From Burkholderiales bacterium (GTDB taxonomy: Bacteria > Pseudomonadota > Gammaproteobacteria > Burkholderiales > Casimicrobiaceae), in assembly GCA_025352105.1 (NCBI GenBank), contig JANXUB010000049.1, forward strand, positions 1-37,728: a DNA stretch of 37,728 bases, written 5' to 3'. The position numbers were made by a program, and so were the translations under genes. Below the pieces are notes generated by a model. It was not told where the DNA came from. It worked only from the letters and a program-made list of their open reading frames with translations, and searched no databases. Below, in pieces: positions 1 through 6,976 of the stretch; the stretch's first letter is position 1; every line of letters starts with the position of its first letter.

Positions 1-75
1 ACGTCCCGGTAGATGAGGCTCAAGTAACGCCCATGTAGCGTCTTTGAGGTCGTGGCGGCGGTAGGCTTCTTGCAC
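1..75 (-). CDS. IS5-type transposase, N-terminal fragment cut by the window edge
   Basis: Reading the minus strand from a GTG at 75-73, the frame stays open to the window edge and gives a short peptide with RRHDL and WALLEPHLPGR. That is the typical start of IS5-family transposases (DUF4096/IS4-like N-terminal region). An in-frame TAA at 111-109 bounds the frame, so translation starts between 108 and 73; GTG at 75 is the only good candidate I see. The rest of the transposase and the far end of the element lie outside the window, so neither terminal repeats nor a target duplication can be checked. It could be an intact element or a remnant. Confidence 0.6.
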   Translation of the reverse strand, partial: MQEAYRRHDLKDATWALLEPHLPGR

Positions 76-181
76 GGTGGAACCACTAAAAATCGGTTCC
101 TTGAATTTTTACATATCTTGTGACGACAGCGCCTAGGGCTAGAAGACCGAATATTAAAAAGTCGCCTTATTGTAAAAACGA

Positions 182-212
182 GCGCTACCCCTATTTAAAT
201 AGGGCATAGCGC
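182..212 (-). terminator. Rho-independent terminator of the TauE/SafE gene
   Basis: An almost perfect palindrome: GCGCTA (182-187) pairs with TAGCGC (207-212) and CCCTATTT (189-196) pairs with AAATAGGG (197-204), with a small internal bulge. On the minus strand it is followed by TCGTTTTTAC, a U-rich tract. It lies 10 bases past the stop of the permease gene and would stop transcription before the transposase fragment. A diverged version of the sequence occurs at 11226-11268. Confidence 0.75.
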
Positions 213-222
213 AAAAAGTCAA

Positions 223-966
223 TCACAGGATCACGCTGATAATTCCCGCCACAGCGAGCGTCGCCAGAAGCGCCAAAACGCATCGCCGAAACGCCGCTTC
301 GCTGACGCTTTTGAACCCATGCGTGCCGACGGCGATGCCCAACAGAAGCGGCCCGGCAAGCCATGCGGCGCGCGTGAACGTACCACTCGTCACGACGCCA
401 TGCCACGCCCCCCAAAAGAGCGAATACAACGCGCTGCCGAAGAACAAAACGACCAGTGTGGCGCGCAGATTTTTCGCGGGCAATGACACCGCGAACAACA
501 TCGTTGACGCGACCATCCCGCCCAGCGACGTTGACCCCGCGAAGAACCCGGCAACGATTCCTGTTCCAAATCGCAGCGGCAAACCGTCCGGCAATTGCGG
601 TCGCCGATTGAGCAACAAACATACGCTCGCCACCAACAAAACCATGCAGCCGATCATGCGAAGGGCGGTCTCAGGCAGGTAAGCAAGCGCGGCGACACCA
701 AGGGGAATCGAGATCACGTACGCCGCGCCCATCGGTGTCAGCCACTTCCAGTTCACGTCACGCCACACGGTTGGAATCAGCGCGATGCTCGCGATCACTT
801 CCATCGCTTGCGCCGTGGGGATGATGAGCTTTGGCGGGATGACGAATGAAGCACTCGCCACCAGCACGGCCGACAACCCAAACCCGGAGAAACCGCGAAT
901 CAGTCCCGCGAGAAAGGCGCAGACAGCGAGCGTTGCGATGTGGTCTGGAGGCGCGGGGAATGTCAT
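223..966 (-). CDS. TauE/SafE-family membrane permease
   Basis: A hydrophobic protein of about 247 residues with roughly eight membrane segments. It matches the TauE/SafE (DUF81) family, which exports sulfite, sulfonate-derived or other small organic anions across the inner membrane. The typical RGFSGFG motif follows the first helix, and a glycine-rich GFFAGSTSLGG repeat opens the second half, as expected for the duplicated fold. I start at the ATG at 966 because the upstream extension to 1080 is basic and unlike the family. The gene stands alone, facing away from the YiaA-like gene, and ends at a strong terminator. No sulfur-metabolism gene adjoins it, so the substrate is unknown. Confidence 0.85.
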   Translation of the reverse strand: MTFPAPPDHIATLAVCAFLAGLIRGFSGFGLSAVLVASASFVIPPKLIIPTAQAMEVIASIALIPTVWRDVNWKWLTPMGAAYVISIPLGVAALAYLPETALRMIGCMVLLVASVCLLLNRRPQLPDGLPLRFGTGIVAGFFAGSTSLGGMVASTMLFAVSLPAKNLRATLVVLFFGSALYSLFWGAWHGVVTSGTFTRAAWLAGPLLLGIAVGTHGFKSVSEAAFRRCVLALLATLAVAGIISVIL

Positions 967-1210
967 GGAAGCAAGGCTACCTGACGCGACAGCGACGTCC
1001 GCCGAATTCGTCCGCTTGAAGGCGTGGCGTGCGAAACGATGCCCTCGTCGCGCGTGCCTCACAGTGCACCCGGATCGCATTCGGTATCACAAGCCAATAC
1101 CAAACGAATGCCCCAATGCAACCCGACACGCGAACATCGCTTTGCGTTCAGCGCAGTGAAATAGTTCACCCCATCAGCGCAGTCGTGCTGAACAAAAAAG
1201 GGAAATTCAA

Positions 1211-1684
1211 ATGCACATGATCGTTCAACGTGACACCCGGGCCTGGCGCTTTCAGGTCTGGGCCGCTTTCGCCGTCGCGGTGTTTCTTTGCGCGACAGGG
1301 CTCACCTATTTGCCGGGTCAGGACATCGACCGCGCATTCATGGTGATGGGCTATTTGTTCTGCCTCTCGGCCACGTTTGTGGTCTCGAAATTTGTCCGCG
1401 ACAACCAGACCGCGAAGGTCGACACACCGATGTGGCGCTGGGTTGTGTTCGGCGCATTCGGCTTCGCGATGGCACTGACCGGCTGGGGCCTCTGGCGCAT
1501 GGCAATCAACGAAACGTACAAGGCGTTTCTGTTCGTGAGCTGGCTCTTTTTGATTAGCTCGACCTTCACGCTGGCCAAAGCGATTCGTGATGCGCATGAC
1601 GCAAACACGCTGGAAGCACGACTCAATGCCCGCAGCACGAGCGCCACGCCATCGGTCAGCGCGACGGCTTCAAGTGCTCACTAA
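1211..1684 (+). CDS. YiaA/YiaB-like inner membrane protein
   Basis: A 157-residue membrane protein with four predicted helices arranged as two similar halves. Each half ends in a matching motif: YLFCLSATFVVSKFVRD near residues 48-64 and WLFLISSTFTLAKAIRD near 112-128. This duplication is the signature of the YiaA/YiaB two-helix family, whose role is unknown. AAGGGAAA lies just upstream of the ATG; a second ATG two codons later is an alternative start. The C-terminal tail of about 25 residues is Ser/Thr/Ala-rich. The gene ends about 30 bases before the first of two exported paralogs, so it may be co-transcribed with them. Confidence 0.8.
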   Translation: MHMIVQRDTRAWRFQVWAAFAVAVFLCATGLTYLPGQDIDRAFMVMGYLFCLSATFVVSKFVRDNQTAKVDTPMWRWVVFGAFGFAMALTGWGLWRMAINETYKAFLFVSWLFLISSTFTLAKAIRDAHDANTLEARLNARSTSATPSVSATASSAH

Positions 1685-1717
1685 TTGAACGACACAAAAC
1701 TTTTCAAAGGACGCATG

Positions 1718-2212
1718 ATGAATACGATTTACAAACACGTTTGCCTGACGTTGACGGCTGTATCCATGGCAATCAGCGCCACCACGTACAGCACGCAAAG
1801 CGTCGCTCACAACGGGGACGGCCTGTCTGCGATCAGCACGCTCTCCGCGCTGCCCATCGCATCAGTATTGGTGATAGGCGGTGCGGTGGGCACATCGGCG
1901 GTCGGCGCAAGCGTTGCTGCGGTCGCGCTGCCTGTAGCGCTAGCGCCGAGCGGAGCAGTGCTCGTCGTCAAGAGCATCGAGGTCAGCGCGCGCGGCACGA
2001 TCTGTGTGCTAGAGCGAGCGTCGGACGGAGCATCGGCCGCCATCGAGATCGCCGGTCGTATGGCAGAACGCATGATGCTTCGCACCGGCCAGGCGGTGCA
2101 GGTGAGTGTCGTCGGTGCCGGTGCGGTGTTGTCCGTCGCAGGGGCAGCGATTGCGTTTGTGCCGAGTGAGCTCGGACGCGCACTCCTCCACAACGAACGG
2201 TTGACGTACTAA
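1718..2212 (+). CDS. Exported protein of unknown function, first of a tandem pair
   Basis: About 164 residues: an N-terminal signal peptide, then an Ala/Val/Ser-rich region and a conserved core with VLVVKSIEVSARG, CVLERASDGA, VLSVAG and FVPSELGRALLHNER. The core matches the gene immediately downstream almost motif for motif, so the two arose by tandem duplication. I recall proteins of this type beside DUF2145 genes in other beta- and gammaproteobacteria, but no function is known to me. AAAGG at 1706-1710 supports the ATG at 1718; ATG at 1715 is also possible, and the TTG at 1685 is too far upstream. A single cysteine lies in the core. Probably periplasmic. Confidence 0.7.
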   Translation: MNTIYKHVCLTLTAVSMAISATTYSTQSVAHNGDGLSAISTLSALPIASVLVIGGAVGTSAVGASVAAVALPVALAPSGAVLVVKSIEVSARGTICVLERASDGASAAIEIAGRMAERMMLRTGQAVQVSVVGAGAVLSVAGAAIAFVPSELGRALLHNERLTY

Positions 2213-2331
2213 GGAGGTCAGCCGCTGTAGGCAGACTGTAAGGTCGCACACACTAACGTTTCGATATTCAACAAGCTGCTTTCTGGGCGCGCACGCGTCA
2301 AGCTCAACCCCATAAAAGATCACGAAAAATC

Positions 2332-2817
2332 ATGAAACTTCAATCCAAATTTTCTTCCACTGCGATCATCGCTTCCGCAGTGGCAATTGCCCTGGCCTTC
2401 GCTCCTGCTCACGCGGCAAACGCCGACGCCGCATCTGCGGTCAGCGCGCTATCCGCCCTGCCACTGGCCTCTGTCGTCGTCGCCGCCAGTGCAGGTGCGG
2501 GTGCCAGCGACGCGAGCAGCGCCGCCCTCGTGCTTCCGGTGGCCCTCTCGGTCGCCGGCTCCACGCTGGTTGTTAAGTCGGTTGAAGCAGGCGCACGCGG
2601 CAGCCTGTGCGTGCTGGAGCGGGCATCCGACGGTGCCCGCGCAACGATTGAAATCGCCGCCCGAGGCGTTGAAAAAACTGCGTTGAGTGTCGGCAAGACG
2701 GTGTCGGTCAGCGTCATTGCTGCGGGTGCTGTGCTGTCCGTCGCAGGTGAAGTTGTGGCGTTTGTACCCAACGAACTGGGTCGCGCGCTGCTGCGCAATG
2801 AGCGCATTGCAAACTGA
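2332..2817 (+). CDS. Exported protein of unknown function, second of a tandem pair
   Basis: A 161-residue paralog of the preceding gene. A signal peptide ends near AHAANA (residues 27-32). It is followed by the ALSALPLASV segment and the shared core: TLVVKSVEAGARG, CVLERASDGAR, VLSVAG, FVPNELGRALLRNER. The single core cysteine is conserved between the copies. The gap to the first copy is 119 bases and the gap to the DUF2145 gene is only 11 bases, so this copy is almost certainly co-transcribed with DUF2145. The core would suit a small beta-rich periplasmic domain, but that is inference; I do not recognise a named fold. Confidence 0.75.
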   Translation: MKLQSKFSSTAIIASAVAIALAFAPAHAANADAASAVSALSALPLASVVVAASAGAGASDASSAALVLPVALSVAGSTLVVKSVEAGARGSLCVLERASDGARATIEIAARGVEKTALSVGKTVSVSVIAAGAVLSVAGEVVAFVPNELGRALLRNERIAN

Positions 2818-2828
2818 AAGCCGAAGCC

Positions 2829-3629
2829 ATGAATCCACTCGTAAATCGCGTCCGGAAATTCGTCACGATCACGCTCGCTGCGCTACTGCTCACGCAGCCC
2901 GCACACGCGGGGCGCTCCTGCGAAAGCAAACCTCCTGACGCCAGTCGAATCACCAAGGGGCTGACGCTCGCCGAGCGCACCAACACCGCCCTCAACGCGA
3001 GTGGCGCAAAGGTCGTATTGCTGGCACGAGCGGGTCAGGATTTGAGCAAATATGGCCTCAACTATTCACATCTCGGCTGGGCGTACAAATCGGCGAGCGG
3101 GCAGTGGCTGGTGATTCATAAATTGAACACTTGCGGCACCTCAGAGGCTTCGATCTATCGGCAGGGATTGGGCGAATTTTTCCTTGACGATCCTTATCGC
3201 TTTGAAACAGCGTGGGTCGTGCCAACGCCGGAAATTCAGGATCGCCTGATTGCCCTGCTCCAGGATGATCGTCGCGTTGTCGCCCTGCATGCGAAGCCTT
3301 ACAGCATCGTGAGCTACGCGTGGGCGACGAAGTATCAACAGTCCAATCAATGGGCACTGGAAACGTTAGCGCTCGCGATGGAGCCAGACGTTCGTTCACG
3401 TGAGCAAGCGCAGGCGTGGTTGAAATACAAAGGCTATGAACCAACGGCACTAAAGATTGATCCACTCACACGACTCGGTGGGCGTATGAGCGCCGCCAAT
3501 GTGGCCTTCGACGATCACCCGAACGACAAGCGATTTTCAGATCGCATTGAAACAGTGACTGTGGACTCGATGTTCGCGTGGTTCGCCACCGCAAGGCTTG
3601 GCGGCGCGCCTTCGGTGTTGCGCCTCTAG
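2829..3629 (+). CDS. DUF2145 family exported protein
   Basis: A 266-residue protein with a signal peptide cleaved near QPAHA (residues 23-27). The mature part fits the DUF2145 family: RAGQDLSKYGLNYSHLGWAY near residues 62-81, HKLNTCG soon after, then PYSIVSYAWATKYQQSNQWALE and a C-terminal block. The conserved His, Cys, Tyr and Asn residues suggest an enzyme; the overall layout (S-H-x-G, N-x-C-G, Q-S-N-Q-W) recalls NlpC/P60-like or permuted papain-like peptidases, but that is inference. The family has no experimentally known function that I am aware of. It lies 11 bases after the second exported paralog. Confidence 0.8.
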   Translation: MNPLVNRVRKFVTITLAALLLTQPAHAGRSCESKPPDASRITKGLTLAERTNTALNASGAKVVLLARAGQDLSKYGLNYSHLGWAYKSASGQWLVIHKLNTCGTSEASIYRQGLGEFFLDDPYRFETAWVVPTPEIQDRLIALLQDDRRVVALHAKPYSIVSYAWATKYQQSNQWALETLALAMEPDVRSREQAQAWLKYKGYEPTALKIDPLTRLGGRMSAANVAFDDHPNDKRFSDRIETVTVDSMFAWFATARLGGAPSVLRL

Positions 3630-3683
3630 CTTGACGCGCTCACGCGATAAACTGCGGCCCTTAACTCTCACCAGAGCAGCACC

Positions 3684-4106
3684 ATGAATCGCCTCTTCAA
3701 AATTTTCGCCGCTTCTGTTCTTGCGGCAACCGCGAGCCTTGCTATGGCACAGGATAAAGTGGTCTATCACATCGATCAGGCCGCCACACAAGGGCTCAAA
3801 GGCCTGCGCAATATTCGCAATCACATGGACACCGCGCCCGATACAAAAATCGTCGTAGTCACGCATGCCGAAGGCGTGGATATGTTGATGGAAGGCGCGA
3901 AGGAAGAAAAAAGCAAGACCGAATACGCGCCGCTTGTCTCAGCGCTGAAGGCGCGCGGTGTGCGCTTCGAAATTTGCGAAATCACACTCAAGAATCGCAA
4001 CCTTAAAAAAGACCAGTTCATCCTTGATGCGGATTACACGCCCTCCGGCGTGGTTCGCATCGCGCAGTTGCAGGCGCGGGAAAATTACGCGTACATCAAG
4101 CCGTAG
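3684..4106 (+). CDS. Exported DsrE-like protein
   Basis: 140 residues with a signal peptide ending at LAMAQ, followed by a DsrE/DsrF-like alpha/beta domain: VVYHIDQ, KGLRNIRNHMD, KIVVVTHAEGVDML, LKARGVRFEICEITLKNRNL and a C-terminal GVVRIAQLQARENYAYIKP. Exported single-domain DsrE proteins are common in proteobacteria and usually uncharacterised. The one cysteine, in the FEIC segment, is where sulfur-carrier members of the superfamily hold the persulfide, so a redox or sulfur role is possible. It stands between the DUF2145 gene and the polyamine fusion gene; the 33-base gap to the latter suggests shared transcription. Confidence 0.8.
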   Translation: MNRLFKIFAASVLAATASLAMAQDKVVYHIDQAATQGLKGLRNIRNHMDTAPDTKIVVVTHAEGVDMLMEGAKEEKSKTEYAPLVSALKARGVRFEICEITLKNRNLKKDQFILDADYTPSGVVRIAQLQARENYAYIKP

Positions 4107-4110
4107 TGTC

Positions 4111-4135
4111 TCGCCCCGTCGGGCCAGAGGGGCGA
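4111..4135 (+). promoter_or_regulatory. Hairpin covering the ribosome-binding site of the polyamine fusion gene
   Basis: TCGCCCC (4111-4117) pairs with GGGGCGA (4129-4135) across an 11-base loop. The second arm holds the only Shine-Dalgarno-like sequence (AGAGGGG, 4126-4132) before the ATG at 4140, so the folded mRNA would hide the ribosome-binding site. It could be a translational control, or a weak terminator-like element between the dsrE-like and fusion genes. Confidence 0.45.
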
Positions 4136-4139
4136 AAAC

Positions 4140-5393
4140 ATGCAAGGCATCCATCTCACCGCTGACCTCTTTGAGTGCGCCTGTCCGATCAATCTGCTGA
4201 CTGATCGCGGCGCGCTGCAAGAGGCTTGCATTCGCCTCGTACGGCGCGCGGGCCTAACTGTCGTCGGCGACGACTTCCACCAGTTCTCTGACACTTCAGG
4301 CGACGCAAGCGGCGTCACAGGCCTCGTGCTGCTGGCCGAATCTCATCTTGCCGTTCATACGTGGCCGGAGTTGAACGCCGTCACGCTGGATGTCTACGTT
4401 TGCAATTTCCGGGAAGACAACACAAGCAAGGCGAAGGCATTGGCTGACGCTTTGGTCGATCTCTTCCAGCCCGAACGCGCCAATCGCAACAGTCTTCAGC
4501 GTGGCTCCCCGAGTGCGCCCGATTCGCCGGATCGCAACCACCTTGCTCTGGAATGGTTAACACCCGACGTCGTGCACGGGTTTGCACGCCGCCATCCACC
4601 TGCTGTCATTCAGACGCCCATCCAGCGCCTCGAATGGCACGACACGCGAGCCCTCGGCAAGGTGTTTTCGCTCGATGACGCATTCATGGCAAGTGCGGGC
4701 GACGAGTTCATTTATCACGAATGCATGGTGCACGTGCCCGCCCTCACGCATGGCTCGCCGCAATCGGCGTTTGTGATGGGTGGTGGCGATGGGTGCTCTG
4801 CGCGAGAACTGCTGCGCTATGCCGGGATCAGTCGCATCGTCGTCGCCGAACTCGACCCCATGGTCATCGCGAGTTGCCGTCAACACTTCGCGGAAGTTAA
4901 TTGCGGCGCGCTTGATAGTCCTCGCGTTGATGTCCGCATTGGCGATGCCCTCGCGACCCTGCGAGCAAGCGACGAGCAATACGATTTGATCGTGATGGAT
5001 CTCACTGATCCGGGCGAGAACGAAGCGAGCCCCGCCAACGCACTCTATAGCCCCGAGACCTACGCCCTCATTCGTTCGCGGCTTTCGCCGAGCGGACTGG
5101 TGACGTTGCACATTGGTAGCGCGTTCTACCATCCGGAGCGTTTTCGTCGCACGCTGCTAGAACTGCGCAGCGTGTTCCGCGAGGTCGCGCCCTACAAGGC
5201 GTTTATGCCGTTGTACGGCACCGAATGGGGCATGGCGTGCGCGTCGATGGTAGGCAACCCCGCACGAATGAGCGCAGCCAATGTTGACGCTCAGCTGATC
5301 CGTCATGGCATCGATGGATTGCGCTTCTACACCCCTCGTGTTCACGCGAGTCTGTTTGCATGGCCTGCCTACGCGGAAAAACTGGGCGCATAG
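4140..5393 (+). CDS. Fused S-adenosylmethionine decarboxylase / polyamine aminopropyltransferase (SpeD-SpeE)
   Basis: A 417-residue protein joining two polyamine enzymes. Residues 1 to about 115 match the prokaryotic SpeD fold: the self-cleavage site Glu67-Ser68 in AESHLAVHTWPE would create the pyruvoyl group, with His73 and Cys88 as the expected processing and catalytic residues. Residues 160-417 match spermidine synthase: DEFIYHECMVHVP, the S-adenosyl-binding GGGDG at 214-218, AELDP after it, and DLTDPGE carrying the catalytic Asp. Together the parts would decarboxylate S-adenosylmethionine and transfer its aminopropyl group to putrescine. Because SpeD cleaves itself, the beta chain would be released as a small peptide while the alpha chain stays joined to SpeE. 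No putrescine-forming decarboxylase lies nearby. The gene converges on the next with a 5-base gap. Confidence 0.88.
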   Translation: MQGIHLTADLFECACPINLLTDRGALQEACIRLVRRAGLTVVGDDFHQFSDTSGDASGVTGLVLLAESHLAVHTWPELNAVTLDVYVCNFREDNTSKAKALADALVDLFQPERANRNSLQRGSPSAPDSPDRNHLALEWLTPDVVHGFARRHPPAVIQTPIQRLEWHDTRALGKVFSLDDAFMASAGDEFIYHECMVHVPALTHGSPQSAFVMGGGDGCSARELLRYAGISRIVVAELDPMVIASCRQHFAEVNCGALDSPRVDVRIGDALATLRASDEQYDLIVMDLTDPGENEASPANALYSPETYALIRSRLSPSGLVTLHIGSAFYHPERFRRTLLELRSVFREVAPYKAFMPLYGTEWGMACASMVGNPARMSAANVDAQLIRHGIDGLRFYTPRVHASLFAWPAYAEKLGA

Positions 5394-5398
5394 AAACG

Positions 5399-6976
5399 CT
5401 ACGGCGCAAGCGTCAAACCACACGTCCCCGCGAGATGCGTTCGAATATCGGCCCACGTTGTACGTGTCGCACACGGCGAGACCGCGCCATTGGTGACCGC
5501 GCTTCCGCTCAAGCCCAATAAAGCGCGCAGCAGCAACACGCCATCAGTCGCGGCATCGACGCTGGAATCGCCATCAACGTCCATACGTTGCAAGTTGAGG
5601 TGCGTGGCAATGCTCGCTGCCAACGTGCGGCCTGGTGCGGTGCCTATCGCGCCTTGCGTCGCGGCGGTGCCCGTCATCCCAAGCATCCAGCGCAGCGCGA
5701 GGATGCCGTCGGTGGTGGCCTTGACGCTTAAGTTCGCGTCTGCGTCGAGATCGCAGGTTGCGGGCTGGCGTCCGGCAACGGTGAGGTTTGCGACGTTGGC
5801 GGTGACAGCGGATAGCGCTAACGCTGGACTGAAAATCGTGTTCGGAAATCTTGGATACACGCGCCCCGTAAAGCCATACGGCACGGTGCAACTGAATAAT
5901 CCGCCGCTATCGCTGTTGCCGCAGGTCACGTTGGCGACGCCACTGGCCGTGCAGAAGCTGACGCCCGCCAGCGCACCACTTGGTCCATTCACCACGCCGG
6001 AAATCGTCATCGGCCCAACGGCCGCCTGCCCAGAGTTCGCGCTGACTTGCAAAGACGAAACATCCACCGCCTCGTAATCGCTACCGACAATGATGTCGAG
6101 TTGATGCAACACGTCGTTGTCCCATCGATCATCGGGCGCGCCCGAGATGTACCAGGCGCTGCCGTTATCAGCGAGCATCATTCCGTACTTTTTAAGAGCG
6201 CGAATAATGGTAAGTGCGTGCGCGGAAAACGGCGGCGATTTCACCTCGGGATAGTCGGCCCGCAAACGAAAGCGCAGCCCCATCGGCGGATATTGAGACC
6301 CCGTCAACGACGAGGCCTGATGCCGCGCTGGCCAGACATAGGTGTTTCTCGTTTTGGGCACGGTGAAGCGCAACGCATGCGTAATCGTGCCGGAGTTCAC
6401 TTCGTCATAGCGCAGCAAGCCCGGCAAAATCGGCAAACCCGCCGCATCAGCCGACGTCCATGTGTCCGGACGCAGCGTGTGCGAGTTCAGATCAAATACG
6501 GAACCACCGTCGCCCTGCCAAACGTTCGGCGATACCTGAAACGCACGGTAAACCTCGTAGAGTTTGCAAGCGCTCGTGTCGAGCACCAGCGCATGACGAT
6601 CACCGTCTGCAAACGCCACACCTCCTTCAATTGGAACGTCAGGCGGTATCGGATACGGCCCCGGATCGCTCTCGTCAACGTAGGCAAAAGTAATCGGCAC
6701 TTTCGGTTGCGACGCATTCACGGTGACGAACGGAATACCAATCGGGCGGCCCTCATACAGCCCAGATCCGAAGTCCATGTGCGTGCGGGCCGTCGCTCCA
6801 ATGGTGGATACGAAAGTTGCCGAATTGGCATGTAGCGGCAGAGTGTTGACCGGCACATTCCAGATGTTGTTCGCGGGAAAAATCGGGCAGCCTCCGATCA
6901 TGGGGCCAGCCTGAATGAGTGAGGCAAACGCGCCGAATATGACGAACGCTACAGAACGGAAAAAACGTGAACTCAT
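5399..6976 (-). CDS. Secreted protein with C-terminal dockerin-like calcium-binding repeats
   Basis: About 525 residues. A signal peptide ends near IQAGP; residues 25-310 form a large domain with CPIFPANNIWN, DFGSGLYEGRPIGIPF and several Trp-rich motifs, which I recognise as a recurrent secreted bacterial type without known function. Residues 320-400 look like a Cna-B/carboxypeptidase-regulatory-like beta domain. The end carries two dockerin-like EF loops, DLDADANLSVKATTDG (about 409-424) and DVDGDSSVDAATDG (about 466-479), each followed by an LRxxLG helix. GGAG about 10 bases upstream supports the ATG at 6976, which overlaps the stop of the peptidase gene in an ATGA, so the two are translationally coupled. 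Dockerins classically bind cohesins, but similar tails occur in secreted proteins of non-cellulosomal bacteria. Confidence 0.75.
   Translation of the reverse strand: MSSRFFRSVAFVIFGAFASLIQAGPMIGGCPIFPANNIWNVPVNTLPLHANSATFVSTIGATARTHMDFGSGLYEGRPIGIPFVTVNASQPKVPITFAYVDESDPGPYPIPPDVPIEGGVAFADGDRHALVLDTSACKLYEVYRAFQVSPNVWQGDGGSVFDLNSHTLRPDTWTSADAAGLPILPGLLRYDEVNSGTITHALRFTVPKTRNTYVWPARHQASSLTGSQYPPMGLRFRLRADYPEVKSPPFSAHALTIIRALKKYGMMLADNGSAWYISGAPDDRWDNDVLHQLDIIVGSDYEAVDVSSLQVSANSGQAAVGPMTISGVVNGPSGALAGVSFCTASGVANVTCGNSDSGGLFSCTVPYGFTGRVYPRFPNTIFSPALALSAVTANVANLTVAGRQPATCDLDADANLSVKATTDGILALRWMLGMTGTAATQGAIGTAPGRTLAASIATHLNLQRMDVDGDSSVDAATDGVLLLRALLGLSGSAVTNGAVSPCATRTTWADIRTHLAGTCGLTLAP

Noticed and set aside
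2210-2218. TAAGGAGGT, a perfect Shine-Dalgarno sequence at the end of the first exported paralog
   Set aside because: No start codon with an open frame follows at a usable distance (the first candidate, CTG, is followed at once by TAG), so it is probably chance or a vestige.
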